A stretch of DNA of 64,000 nt, taken from CAVOGJ01 sp963700865. GTDB taxonomy: Bacteria; Planctomycetota; Planctomycetia; Pirellulales; Pirellulaceae. A program made the position numbers and the translations under genes. Position 1 is the first letter of the stretch. Each line of letters begins with the position of its first letter. Below are positions 27,851 through 36,992 of this stretch, piece after piece. The DNA lies in the NCBI GenBank assembly GCA_963700865.1, contig CAVOZC010000018.1:124001-188000 (forward strand), in the 5' to 3' direction. The notes below the pieces were generated by a model. The model was not told where the DNA came from, made no database searches, and saw only the letters and a program-made list of their open reading frames with translations.

Positions 27851-29578
27851 CTAAGCCGCGGCAATCGCCGCTTCCTCGAGCTGGTGCACTTCCAAGGGGT
27901 CCATGACCGCCGTATCCACCGGCTCCAAGGCCAAGTCGCGATACTGCTTCGCGCCCGGCGTCCGGGCCAGACGTCGGCTGAGCCGATCCAAGTGGAGAAA
28001 ATACGCGCCGAGCCCCAGATAGGTTGTCAACGACTCCCAAATCCGTCGCGGATAAAAGACCAACGGATGCTCACGCCGCATGCCGGGCCGCCGCGTCGTC
28101 CGCACCTTGCGGCGAAAGATACCACATTGCAGCGGATGGACCTTCTCAAAGCGATAGCTGCCGTAATAGGCGAGTACGGCCATCGCCGTACGATGGGCTC
28201 CGCCTCCCAGCGCCACGCCTCGGCGAATGAGCGTCTCGACATGCTCGGGCGTGTAGTACAGATGCCAGGCCTCGTCGTAGATGGCCTGCCACTGATCGGC
28301 CGTCATCTTCCGGTGTTCCATGGTCACGTGTTCAAGATCGAACTTGTTCATATCCGCATCCATCCATTCATCGTTCAGATGCATGGCTTTGTGATCGGCC
28401 GAGCCCGGCAGGGGTGTCAGGATCATGAACTCGAGAATGTCGATGGGCAGTTCCCGTTGGATGACCTCGATGTCGCGTCGGATCGATGCGGGCGTATCGG
28501 CCGGCATGCCCAGGATATAGCCGGCGTAGGTGATCACGCCCCGCGAGCGCCAGGCCTGCAGCATGGCGCGATACTCACCAATGCGATTCTGAAATTTCTT
28601 GGCGGCCTTCAGGTTTTCCGGGTTAATGTTTTCCAGTCCGATGAACACGCGGCCACAACCGGCCCGCGTCGCCTTCTCGATAAAGTTCGGAATCTTGTGA
28701 CACATCGTGTCGACCTGGATCAGGAACTTGACGCGAATTCCTTCCTGTTCGCGGAGTTCAATCAGGCGATCGAAGATGGCTTCCCAATTCTTGTTGCGAG
28801 CCATATTGTCATCGGTGATAAAGAACCGATTGATGCCTTGAGCCACGTAGCGGCGGACGAGGCCTTCCACATCGTCCGCGTCGCGATAACGGGACTTGCG
28901 GCCTTGCACATTGATGATCGTGCAAAAACTGCATTGGAAAGGACATCCGCGCCCCACGTCAAACGGCGTCAAGTACATATAGCGGCGTGCCACCTTGCGT
29001 GGCAGCAGAGGCGTGACCTGCCCTTGTAGATCCGGCAGATCGTGCATGTAGTTGTAGATCGGCTGCAAGCGGTGGTGATACGCGTCCTGCAGGAACGACT
29101 CCATGCGACCTTCGGCTTCACCGGCAAAGAGCGTGACGCCCATCTCCTGCACGGCCCGAATATCGGCGGGCACGTCGGGGAGCATGGCCAGGCAACCGCT
29201 GACGTGGAAGCCGCCAATCGCGACCTGGATGCCGGCGTCGCGAAACTCCCGCGCCATATCGGCGGCGCGAGGAAACTGATTCGACTGGACGCCCGCCAAC
29301 AGCACCATGCCCCGCCCGTCGTTGGCTCGGATGCGACGAATGATCTTCTGCACCGGTATCACGGTATGACATTCGTCGTACGCGTTGACCTCGATGTCGA
29401 TGTCGTCGCCCAAGGCACGACGCTCGCGCACGTCATCGACCAGCCCGTAGAGGCAGGCCAGCGAGTTGGACGGGATGAAGGCCCGCATCCATTGAATCAC
29501 GTAGCCATCGTCGTCATAGTGCGAGGGCTTGATGATCTCGACCAGAAACGTCTTTTTTTGCGGATTAATGGCTGCCAC
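27851..29578 (-). CDS. B12-binding-type radical SAM protein
   Basis: About 575 residues. I prefer GTG 29578 (AGGAAACAGG upstream) over the GTG 17 codons earlier. The N-terminal 170 residues form the Rossmann-like B12-binding-type domain seen in this group (FLVEIIKPSHYDDDGYVIQW near the start, VAIGGFHVSGCLAML later), without a clear D-x-H-x-x-G cobalamin motif. The radical SAM core has the cluster motif C-x3-C-x2-C in GCPFQCSFCTIINVQG, then NRFFITDDNMARN and GRVFIGLENINPENL. The extended C-terminus is helical. Substrate unknown; relatives act on lipids, cofactors or methyl transfers. It is not the anaerobic sulfatase maturase type. Confidence 0.87.
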   Translation of the reverse strand: MAAINPQKKTFLVEIIKPSHYDDDGYVIQWMRAFIPSNSLACLYGLVDDVRERRALGDDIDIEVNAYDECHTVIPVQKIIRRIRANDGRGMVLLAGVQSNQFPRAADMAREFRDAGIQVAIGGFHVSGCLAMLPDVPADIRAVQEMGVTLFAGEAEGRMESFLQDAYHHRLQPIYNYMHDLPDLQGQVTPLLPRKVARRYMYLTPFDVGRGCPFQCSFCTIINVQGRKSRYRDADDVEGLVRRYVAQGINRFFITDDNMARNKNWEAIFDRLIELREQEGIRVKFLIQVDTMCHKIPNFIEKATRAGCGRVFIGLENINPENLKAAKKFQNRIGEYRAMLQAWRSRGVITYAGYILGMPADTPASIRRDIEVIQRELPIDILEFMILTPLPGSADHKAMHLNDEWMDADMNKFDLEHVTMEHRKMTADQWQAIYDEAWHLYYTPEHVETLIRRGVALGGGAHRTAMAVLAYYGSYRFEKVHPLQCGIFRRKVRTTRRPGMRREHPLVFYPRRIWESLTTYLGLGAYFLHLDRLSRRLARTPGAKQYRDLALEPVDTAVMDPLEVHQLEEAAIAAA

Positions 29579-29994
29579 CCTGTTTCCTGCTCTGCGTGGA
29601 GTCCACTCGACGCGATCGCGAGTCACGGATTGTCCGTCGCGCGGGTCGATGAGCTCAACACGAGAAAAGACTCGATGTGAACCGAACGGCGGGAACTTTC
29701 GGCACCCCGGCCATTTCTGTCAAGAGAAGTCGCGTACCGTGGCGGAGGAGGACCTGAGGCGGGAGTTACGCCCCTAAAAAAGCCGGCAGTTCGCCGCATC
29801 GCGGCGGGACTCGCTGGGCATGGCGAACCAGGGAACGCCTGACCATCAGCTCAGCAGCTACCAGTTGCGGCGCTGGCAGCTAGCGTGGAGTGGCCGTCGT
29901 GGCTGGGGCTTCCAGCCACAGTCGTAATCACCGCAGACGTCCAAAGTCGGGCGACTTCGGCCATTTCAACCCGCCGTAGCCGAACTCGCAAGAG
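29579..29994. repeat. Repeats between the radical SAM gene and the MITE
   Basis: Intergenic. It holds a REP-like hairpin (29899-29919), an R-form half-palindrome CCAAA-GTCGGGCGAC-TTCGG (29941-29961), and the L-form GTAGCCGAA-CTCGCAAGAG (29976-29994), whose remaining TTTGG arm is displaced to 30225-30229 by the inserted element. No gene recognised. Confidence 0.7.
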
Positions 29995-30214
29995 TGTGTC
30001 ATTACACAGCTTTCGCGAGCGTGGTTTAACCGTCAGCCAGAAGAAATCGCGAAGAAAAAAACCACGATCGGTGGGAAGTGGCTGCGGCGATTTCTGGCGG
30101 CGTACGCGCGTACGCCGCCGAAGAATGCCGGTGCGTAACGACGCGTGGTACGATGTTAGCGGCATTCTTCTCTGGCTAACGGTTAAACAAAGAAACAGGG
30201 TGGGTAATGACAAG
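29995..30214 (+). mobile_element. MITE-like palindromic element, copy 1
   Basis: About 220 bp. The outer inverted repeats are TGTCATTAC (29997-30005) and GTAATGACA (30204-30212). Inside them GTTTAACCGTCAGCCAGA (30024-30041) matches the complement of TCTGGCTAACGGTTAAAC (30171-30188) at 17 of 18 positions. Inside that lie a perfect 24-bp palindrome (30096-30119) and a 10-bp hairpin AAGAATGCCG/CGGCATTCTT (30121-30130, 30160-30169). It is flanked by direct repeats CTCGCAAGAG (29985-29994 and 30215-30224), consistent with target-site duplication. A second copy, about 90% identical by eye, is at 60670-60887 in the same orientation. No transposase is encoded. Confidence 0.8.
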
Positions 30215-30248
30215 CTCGCAAGAGTTTGGGGGCTTATCGCACAACGTC

Positions 30249-30271
30249 CCAAGTCGGGCGACTGCGGCTAC
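30249..30271. repeat. R-form half-palindrome overlapping the hypF stop codon
   Basis: CC-AA-GTCGGGCGAC-TGCGGCTAC. The complement of its GTAGCC end supplies the TAG stop of the minus-strand hypF (30268-30270). It faces the L-form that the MITE interrupts, so without the MITE the two would form a facing pair. Confidence 0.7.
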
Positions 30272-32514
30272 GGGTGGAGACAGCCAAACGCCGCTTGCCC
30301 CAACGACACGCCCCCATCGTTGCAGGGGACGACCTCGTTGAACAGCAACCGACACCTACCTCCCGCGGCCTGCTCGCCGAGCAGACGACGCAAGAGCCGG
30401 TTCTGCATCACTCCGCCTGAGAACACACAGGTCCCGATCGAGTGCTGTCGAGCCAGTCGCGCCGCGATCTCCCACAGTGACTTGGCCAGCGCCGCGTGGA
30501 ATGCGAACGAGATTTCCCCGGGGCTGCGGCCCGCGCATCGATCCTCCACGACCGCCCGCAACAGTGGCCGATAATCCAGCTCGGGAAATGGATACGCGGG
30601 AGCGGCCGTCACATTGCTGGCCAAGTACTCCAGCCACATCGCCGCCTGGCCCTCAAATGTTGTCTCCCGCGTGAATCCACACAGCGCCGCCACCGTATCG
30701 AAGAGCCGCCCGGCGGACGTCGACGAATAACAGCGAACGTTTTTCGCCACGAGTTGCTGCGATTGAAAAAATCGCGCGGGGAACGAAAACGGGGGCTGAC
30801 TCAAATCGGGCAAATCGAGCTCGGCCAGGAAGCCAGCGGCCGCCTGCACGGGGAATCGCGCGGCCGCATCCCCGCCGGGCAGCGCTGCGGGCCGCAAATG
30901 AAACTCGCGGTGAAAGCCTGACGCGACACTCCCGACAAACAGTTCGCAGCCCCAGATCGTCCCGTCATCTCCAAAACCGGTACCGTCCAAAGCGATCCCC
31001 ACGACCGGGCGATCCAGCTCACCTCGCTCGGCGAGCACGCTGGCAAGATGCGCCCGATGGTGTTGTATGGGCAGGTGCGCGTGGGCAGCCAATTGCAAAG
31101 CGAGACGTGTGGAAACGAACTCGGGGTGGGCGTCATGCACTACGATCAGGTCGGGCGCGCGAATGGCGTACATCCCCAACCAGTCCGAGATGGTTGCCGC
31201 GAACGCGCGATCGGTGTCCAGATCGCCCAAGTCTCCGATGTACTGGCTGACGAGCACCTCACCCTCGATGGCCAGGGCAATCGTATTCTTCAGGTCGGCT
31301 CCGACGGCCAGGACGGGCCGCCGCTGGGGCAGTCGGGCGACGACCGAGGGCGCGTAGCCGCGGCTTCTACGGATCAGCGATGGTCGTCCGTCCTGGACGG
31401 CAACGACCGAATCGTCCACTCGGCGGGCAATCGGACGTTCGCCAATGACAAACCCATCGGCAATCCCGCCCAACCGGGCGACGGCGTCTTCATCCTCGAA
31501 CGCGATTGGCTCGCTCGAACGATTGGCGCTCGTGAGCACCAGCGGACTTGGCGCGCCCAGCTGGAACAGCAAATCGTGGAGGGGCGCGTAGGGCAACATG
31601 ACGCCCAGCTCGTAACAGTCGGGTGCCAACCAGGGGAGTGGTTGTTTTGACTGGGCCAGCACAATGGGCCGCGGCGGCGACAGGAGCAAGGCGATGTGCG
31701 GCTTTTCTAAATGGACCAACCCATGGGCCTGTTCCAGCTCGCGAAACATGACGGCAAACGGCTTCTCTTTCCGAAACTTCCGCTGCCGTAACTGCTCGAC
31801 GACCGCTTGATTCAGCGCATCACAGGCCAGGTGATAGCCGCCAATGCCCTTCAGAGCCAGGATGCGACCCGCGGCGAGCAACGACGCGGCCCGCGCGATT
31901 GCCGCGAGACCACGCAACGGCGGTTCCTCATCCATCAGCAAATGGAAGTTGGGGCCACATTGCCCGCACGCGGTGGGCTGGGCGTGATAACGGCGATCGG
32001 CAGGATCGTCATATTCCCGCTGACATGCCTCGCACAACTGCCAGGCCGACATCGTCGTCTGGGGACGATCGTACGGCAAGGCGCGAATGATGGAATACCG
32101 GGGCCCGCAGGCCGTGCAGTTGATATAGGGGTACTGGTAGCGGCGGTTGGCCGGATCGAACAGTTCGCGTCGACAGTCGCCACATAAGGGGAGGTCCGGA
32201 GAGATGCCCGCCCGGGCCGCCATCGAAGCATCGCTGGCGACAATCTGAAAGTCACAAAGATCCTCGGATCCCGTCGGCATGGTCACGACCGAGTCGATGC
32301 GGGCGGCAGCGGGCGGCTGCCGCCGGAGGGTTTCGAGGAACGCGTTTAGTTGGTCAGGCGTTCCTTCCGCGTGAATACAGACGCCTTGACTATCATTCCG
32401 TACCCAGCCCATGATCGCGTGGTCCCCTGCCGCGCGGAAGACAAACGGGCGGAAGCCGACGCCCTGCACGACTCCGCGAATTTCGATCCGCAGTGCCTGG
32501 GTAGCAGCAGTCAT
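30268..32514 (-). CDS. hypF: Carbamoyltransferase HypF
   Basis: An intact 748-residue HypF. In order: an acylphosphatase domain (GVVQGVGFRPFVFRAAG, residues 13-30), two zinc motifs (CGDC-x18-CTAC and CEAC-x18-CGQC), a YrdC-like domain (ILALKGIGGYHLACDALN), and a Kae1-like domain with HHRAHLASVLAERG, ALDGTGFGDDGTIWG and CVFSGGVMQNRLL. It converts carbamoyl phosphate and ATP to a carbamoyl adenylate and transfers carbamoyl to the C-terminal Cys of HypE, which becomes the cyanide ligands of the NiFe site. It is the last gene of the minus-strand hyp operon, three bases after hypE. Confidence 0.96.
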   Translation of the reverse strand: MTAATQALRIEIRGVVQGVGFRPFVFRAAGDHAIMGWVRNDSQGVCIHAEGTPDQLNAFLETLRRQPPAAARIDSVVTMPTGSEDLCDFQIVASDASMAARAGISPDLPLCGDCRRELFDPANRRYQYPYINCTACGPRYSIIRALPYDRPQTTMSAWQLCEACQREYDDPADRRYHAQPTACGQCGPNFHLLMDEEPPLRGLAAIARAASLLAAGRILALKGIGGYHLACDALNQAVVEQLRQRKFRKEKPFAVMFRELEQAHGLVHLEKPHIALLLSPPRPIVLAQSKQPLPWLAPDCYELGVMLPYAPLHDLLFQLGAPSPLVLTSANRSSEPIAFEDEDAVARLGGIADGFVIGERPIARRVDDSVVAVQDGRPSLIRRSRGYAPSVVARLPQRRPVLAVGADLKNTIALAIEGEVLVSQYIGDLGDLDTDRAFAATISDWLGMYAIRAPDLIVVHDAHPEFVSTRLALQLAAHAHLPIQHHRAHLASVLAERGELDRPVVGIALDGTGFGDDGTIWGCELFVGSVASGFHREFHLRPAALPGGDAAARFPVQAAAGFLAELDLPDLSQPPFSFPARFFQSQQLVAKNVRCYSSTSAGRLFDTVAALCGFTRETTFEGQAAMWLEYLASNVTAAPAYPFPELDYRPLLRAVVEDRCAGRSPGEISFAFHAALAKSLWEIAARLARQHSIGTCVFSGGVMQNRLLRRLLGEQAAGGRCRLLFNEVVPCNDGGVSLGQAAFGCLHP

Positions 32515-32517
32515 CGG

Positions 32518-33580
32518 TCAACAGATCCGGGGTAGCTGTTCGCCGATTTGGCGGGCGACGACGCGTTTGCCACCAATCGCCGTCCGCGCCACGACGATTC
32601 CCGGATGTTCGCTCGTCACATGACCGATGAGGGCCGCACCCTTGCCATGAGGGTGGTGCCGCATGGCTTGTAGCAGCGAATCGGCATCTTGCGGCGCCAC
32701 GAAGGCCAGCAGCTTGCCCTCATTGGCGACAAACAGGGGATCCATCCCGAGGAGATCACACGCGGCCTGCGTGGTGGGATGAATGGGGAGCGATGATTCG
32801 TCGAGCACCACGCCCAGACGAGCGGCCGCCGCCAGTTCATTCAGCGACGCCGCCACCCCGCCACGCGTCGGATCACGCAGGACGCGAATGGCCGCGGCGG
32901 AACGCAGCATGGTAGCGACCAAGTCATGGAGAGGAGCGGAGTCGCTCTCGATGATCGCTTCAAACTGCAAGCCTTCGCGGACGCTCATGATCGCCATGCC
33001 GTGATCGCCAATCGTTCCGCTGACGACAATCGCATCACCGTCCTGCATCTGCGGGGCTCCCAGTTCCGCCACCCCTGCTTCCCGCACACCCACGCCGGCC
33101 GTATTGATGTAGCATCCGTCTCCATGTCCCCGATCGACCACCTTCGTATCGCCCGTGACAATCTGGACGCCCGCGGCCGACGCCGCGGCGGCCATGGCAT
33201 GCACGACGCGGGCCAGCTCCTCCATCGCGAATCCTTCTTCGATGATAAAGCCGGCCGACAGGTAGAGGGGCCGTCCGCCGCTCATCGCCAGATCGTTGAC
33301 GGTGCCGTTGACGGCCAGATCGCCGATCGAACCGCCCGGAAAGAACAAGGGTCGGACGACGTACGAGTCGGTCGTGAATACGAGCTGCCCGTCAGTTGGC
33401 GGCAGCACCGCGGCGTCGCCGAGTGCGGACAGCGTCGCATTGCGAAACGCGGGCAGAAAGAGGTGTTCCACGAGTTCCCCTGTCAGCTAGTCCTCCACCT
33501 CCATGCCCCAGCGTCACATGAGGATAATCACGTAGTGGAAGTGGGCAACGGAGCTTTTCCAATTCCAGAGGGTGGGACAT
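32518..33580 (-). CDS. hypE: Hydrogenase maturation factor HypE (frameshifted)
   Basis: HypE dehydrates the S-carbamoyl group on its C-terminal cysteine to a thiocyanate. The C-terminus PRIC is present, as are DAAVLPP, DTKVVDRGHGDG and DPTRGGVAASLNELA. The main frame begins MEHLFLPAFRNATLSALG at 33471, but the preceding family sequence (PHVTLGHGGGG) is in another frame beginning at ATG 33580, two bases after the hypD stop. One extra base near 33487 (CTAGCTGACA where CTACTGACA is expected) restores one reading frame. A base-calling error is likely, since hypF and hypD around it are intact. Confidence 0.92.
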
Positions 33581-33582
33581 CG

Positions 33583-34683
33583 TCAACTGCCGATCTCAAG
33601 AAAACGGCCATAGTTGTAATAGGCGGCACAGGCACCCTCACTGGAAACCATCGTCGCGCCAAGCGGTGTTCTGGGCGTGCATTCCCGGCCGAACGCCGCA
33701 CACTCGTGCGGCTTGATCGCACCCTGCAGGACTTCGCCGGCTCGGCAAAGACATGATTCGCAGGTATCGATCCTGTCGACGTCGAAGCGACGTTCGGCCG
33801 CGAAGTCCGCATAGGCGGGACTCAGCTCCCAGCCGCTGTCTGGAATGATGCCGATGCCCCGCCAGGCACGGTCGCTGACGGTAAACACCTCGGACAATAA
33901 TTGCTGTGCCGGCAAGTTGCCCGATTCGGTAACGACTCGCTCGTAGGCGTTTTCCACGAACGCCTGGCCAGACTCCAACTGCACGATGGCTCGGCGAATG
34001 CCGTCCAGCACGTCGAGCGGCTCGAAGCCGGTGATCACGATGGGGACCTGATGCTGGTTGGCGAGTGGTGGATATTGCCAGTACCCCATAACACTGCAGA
34101 CGTGCCCGGCGGCGAGGAAGGCCTGCACCCGATTGCTGGGCGCCTGCATGATCGCATCGATGGCCGGGGGCACGAGCACGTGAGACACCAGCAGCGAGAA
34201 ATTGGCGAGCCCCTCCTGCTTTGCCTGGTACACGGCCATCGCGTTGGCGGGAGCGGTCGTCTCAAAACCAATACCGAAAAAGACGATCTGCCGCTCGGGA
34301 AATTCGCGTGCCAGCTGGACCGCGTCGAGCGGCGAGTAGACGATCCGCACGTCGCCCCCCTGGCTCTTCACCGCGAACAAGTCCCCATGGCTACCTGGTA
34401 CCCGCAACATATCGGCAAAGGAGCAAAAAATGACGCCCGGTTGGGCGGCGATGGCCAACGCCTTGTCGATCATTTCCAGAGGCGTCACACAGACGGGACA
34501 ACCCGGTCCGTGGATCAACTCGATACCATCCGGCAGCAGCTGATCGATGCCGTTGCGAATGATGGAATGGGTCTGGCCGCCGCAGACTTCCATGATCCGC
34601 CACGGGCATGTCGTCACGCGGTGAATCTCCTCCGCCAATTGCCGCGCCATCTTGCCGTTGCGAAATTCGGTCAGGTACTTCAT
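33583..34683 (-). CDS. hypD: Hydrogenase maturation factor HypD
   Basis: A 366-residue HypD from ATG 34683, whose ATG overlaps the hypC stop (ATGA). HypD with HypC assembles the Fe(CN)2CO unit. The invariant motifs are EVCGGQTHSI, GPGCPVCVTP, FGIGFETTAPANAM and the C-terminal [4Fe-4S] region CESCLCRAGEVLQG followed by CAAFGRECTP. Full length and intact. Translational coupling with hypC matches their function as a complex. Confidence 0.96.
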   Translation of the reverse strand: MKYLTEFRNGKMARQLAEEIHRVTTCPWRIMEVCGGQTHSIIRNGIDQLLPDGIELIHGPGCPVCVTPLEMIDKALAIAAQPGVIFCSFADMLRVPGSHGDLFAVKSQGGDVRIVYSPLDAVQLAREFPERQIVFFGIGFETTAPANAMAVYQAKQEGLANFSLLVSHVLVPPAIDAIMQAPSNRVQAFLAAGHVCSVMGYWQYPPLANQHQVPIVITGFEPLDVLDGIRRAIVQLESGQAFVENAYERVVTESGNLPAQQLLSEVFTVSDRAWRGIGIIPDSGWELSPAYADFAAERRFDVDRIDTCESCLCRAGEVLQGAIKPHECAAFGRECTPRTPLGATMVSSEGACAAYYNYGRFLEIGS

Positions 34684-35006
34684 CGCGGGTGCCTTGGACG
34701 TGAGGCGGCGGACTCGATGGCTGGTGGGACCGGACACGCGGCGACCGTACTCTCGGAAGGCTCGCCACCCAGTTCCTCTTCGAGGATGCCCATCTCGGAG
34801 AACAACTGCAGGGTTTGCAGGGCCGATTCCTCATCAATGCGGCTGATCGCGAATCCCACATGCACGATCGTGTAGTCCCCGACGCCGATTTCCGGCACGT
34901 AGGCCAGGCAGACGTCTTTCACGACGCCTCCAAAATTGACCTTGCCCATGCGGGCACCATTGGCTTCGTAGACTTCCTGGATTTGCCCCGGAACGGCCAG
35001 GCACAT
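34680..35006 (-). CDS. hypC: Hydrogenase maturation chaperone HypC
   Basis: A 108-residue HypC/HupF protein. The start at ATG 35006 is set by the universal MCLAVPGQI N-terminus with Cys2, the iron ligand and docking residue. GVVKDVCLAYVPEIGVGDYT and HVGFAISRIDEESA complete the OB-like fold. The C-terminal 30 residues are longer than usual and Pro/Ala/Arg-rich. The stop codon overlaps the hypD start. Confidence 0.96.
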   Translation of the reverse strand: MCLAVPGQIQEVYEANGARMGKVNFGGVVKDVCLAYVPEIGVGDYTIVHVGFAISRIDEESALQTLQLFSEMGILEEELGGEPSESTVAACPVPPAIESAASRPRHPR

Positions 35007-35019
35007 AGGTCCCTCGCTT

Positions 35020-35498
35020 TCACACGTCCAAATCACCACAATCCCAGATCATCACCCGATTGTTGCCCGAATCGGCAATGGCCAACTGGCCGTTGTGGAA
35101 GTGAATTCCATAGGGCCAACACAAGGTATCCTTCGTCACCGCGTCCCAGCGATTTTCACCATTGCCATCAAAATCGAGCTGGCCCAGGACGGCAGCGGGC
35201 GAAACGTTCGTATCGTCGAGGGGAAAGTCATTCCATAACAGTACACGATTGTTGGCGGTGTCGGCCACCGCGAGGCGGCGCTGGTCCCCGCAAACCGCGT
35301 CGAGGGACACCGCCATCTGTGCGGGCCGTGCGTCTGGTACCGATACTTGCCTTTTGCGGAGAAAGCTGATTGTTTCAGCAGCAAGCCGCCTCCGGCGGTC
35401 CCGCGCGCAGGCAACAGCTGCTGATGCCCGTCGCGATACATGGCAATCAACTCGTCGCCAGCAAATAAACACCTAGCCGTCTCTGCAGAAATGTGCAA
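35020..35498 (-). CDS. NHL-repeat protein within the hyp operon (probably frameshifted)
   Basis: The C-terminal half (to 35020) has two NHL/beta-propeller blades (LAVADTANNRVLLWNDFP, LAIADSGNNRVMIWD) and GQLDFDGNGENRWD. The N-terminal half (HISAETARCLFAGDELIAMY) is in a second frame opening near a TTG at 35498; the two meet at about 35320-35370. The start is uncertain. NHL blades normally mediate protein binding, and a full propeller needs about six, so this is a small or partial one. It lies between the protease gene and hypC on the same strand, which suggests a role with the hydrogenase. No hydrogenase function is established for such a protein. Confidence 0.6.
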
Positions 35499-35533
35499 GT
35501 AGCCACTCTTAGTTTTTTCCAGCTCATACGATG

Positions 35534-36025
35534 TTAGCGAATTCCAAAGTTGTTGGCCAGCAATCGATCGGCCACTCGATCAACGGCCGCGTCAACTTCT
35601 TCCGACAGTGGCGCGCCGATGCGAAACTGGTGCGCTTCGATCAGGTAGACGGCGATATCTTGCGGATATTCATCTTTGAGCATCCAGCGACCAAAAGCAA
35701 GCGCATGATCCCAACGAAAGGCGTGCATATTAATGCCCTCGAGCGGTGGCAACTGCTCCACGTCGCGGCCCGGCAGTTCAAAGATCGTGCCAGGCTCGCT
35801 CTCCGAGCAGCAGGCGTCAATCAGAATCACCCGCGGCACTCCACGCATTTGAAACGCCACATCCATGCCACTGGTGCCACCATCGGCACCATGAACGCCC
35901 ACGGGGAGTCCACGCTCCCACAGGCGGCGGATGCAAATGGGACCGGCGGCATCGTCCCCGCGGAGAAGATTGCCACATCCGATGACGAGCGCCTGTGGAC
36001 GGGTGTCGGTGGAAGTGGATGGCAT
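35534..36025 (-). CDS. Hydrogenase maturation protease
   Basis: A 163-residue protein of the HybD/HycI family, from ATG 36025 (an upstream frame to 36064 adds a poor extension). The GCGNLLRGDDAAGP motif carries the acidic nickel ligand, ILIDACCSE a second (Asp), and YLIEAHQFRIG the histidine. After nickel insertion it removes the C-terminal peptide of the hydrogenase large subunit. The large subunit here ends DPCISCATH plus FLTLRLER, an eight-residue peptide after the usual cleavage position. Confidence 0.88.
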   Translation of the reverse strand: MPSTSTDTRPQALVIGCGNLLRGDDAAGPICIRRLWERGLPVGVHGADGGTSGMDVAFQMRGVPRVILIDACCSESEPGTIFELPGRDVEQLPPLEGINMHAFRWDHALAFGRWMLKDEYPQDIAVYLIEAHQFRIGAPLSEEVDAAVDRVADRLLANNFGIR

Positions 36026-36203
36026 AGTTTCATTTCCGGCTGGCAGGAGGAGGACCGGCGCCAAGTAGACCAGCCTCCACGGGATCGAACGGGTCGGCCG
36101 TCGGCGATTTGATGAAGGACTGTTCCATGGGTCCCTTCGTTTCCTTACCGTCCCGCGGTCCGCTGTTCCAGGCGGTCGGCGTCACCACCTGCTAGTGTTC
36201 AAA

Positions 36204-36887
36204 TCACGCCGGCGGAGCGTACGGGTTCACCTGCAGGTGGCTCGCCAGCAGATACGTATACCACTCCTCCATGCCGGCTCCCGTCTTGGCCGACGTTTCG
36301 AAAATCGTGATCCCCGGCCGGACCGCTTCGATGTTGTCGATCGCGGTTTGCCGATCAAACTCGCACGCCTCGGCCAGATCGTACTTGGTGATGATGGCGA
36401 TGTCCGCGGTATTAAAAAGCTTTGGATATTTGAGTGGCTTGTCTTCTCCCTCGGTCGTCGAAAGGAATACGACTCGCAAGGATTCGCCCAAGTCGTAACT
36501 TGCCGTGCACACGAGATTACCGACGTTCTCGATGAATAGGATATCGCACGGGCCTGGTGACCATTCCGCCAGATGCCGGGAAACCATATCGGCTTCCAAA
36601 TGGCAACAGCCGTCGGTCGTGATCTGACGAACGGGTGCGCCGCTTTCCGCCAGACGCCGCGCATCGTTGTCGGTTGCCAGATCGCCCACGAGGGCGGCTA
36701 CCCGCAACCCACGCTGCCGCATTTCGCTCAAGGTGCGCCGCAAGAACGTTGTCTTGCCACTGCCGGGACTGGAGACGAGATTCACCGTCAGACAGCCGTC
36801 CGCCAGAAACTGCTCGCGGAGACCACGGGCAAGTTCATCGTTTTTCTTGAGAATCTTTTGGCGGACTTCCAGGATGCGGGGCTTCAT
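36204..36887 (-). CDS. hypB: Nickel-incorporation GTPase HypB
   Basis: A 227-residue HypB from ATG 36887 (MKPRILEVRQKILKKND). G1 is SSPGSGKTTF, followed by VGDLATDNDARRL, the metal-site TTDGCCHLEADMV, and FIENVGNLVC. The nucleotide-specificity motif reads TKYDL where NKxD is usual. The His-rich N-terminal nickel-storage tail is absent. HypB with HypA inserts nickel into the large subunit. The hypA stop is 106 bases upstream. Confidence 0.95.
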   Translation of the reverse strand: MKPRILEVRQKILKKNDELARGLREQFLADGCLTVNLVSSPGSGKTTFLRRTLSEMRQRGLRVAALVGDLATDNDARRLAESGAPVRQITTDGCCHLEADMVSRHLAEWSPGPCDILFIENVGNLVCTASYDLGESLRVVFLSTTEGEDKPLKYPKLFNTADIAIITKYDLAEACEFDRQTAIDNIEAVRPGITIFETSAKTGAGMEEWYTYLLASHLQVNPYAPPA

Positions 36888-36992
36888 ACGTGGCTCTCGG
36901 AGGAAAATGCAAGCGAGTCCGCGTCGATGGCCGCACTTCCAACCAAATGGTTGGCGACCCAATTGCCATTTCGATTGCGATAAGGACAACGC

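Noticed and set aside
27851..29578. Radical SAM protein as anaerobic sulfatase maturase for the neighbouring sulfatases
   Set aside because: It has a B12-binding-type N-terminal domain and only one CxxxCxxC cluster motif; the extra cysteine-rich SPASM clusters of sulfatase maturases are absent.
29851..30252. Minus-strand frame in MITE copy 1, with a similar frame at 60701-60919 in copy 2, both containing MPLTSYHASLRTGILRR
   Set aside because: The similarity is explained by the duplicated non-coding palindromic element. The frames have no start signal of their own, are basic low-complexity sequence, and run into flanking repeats.
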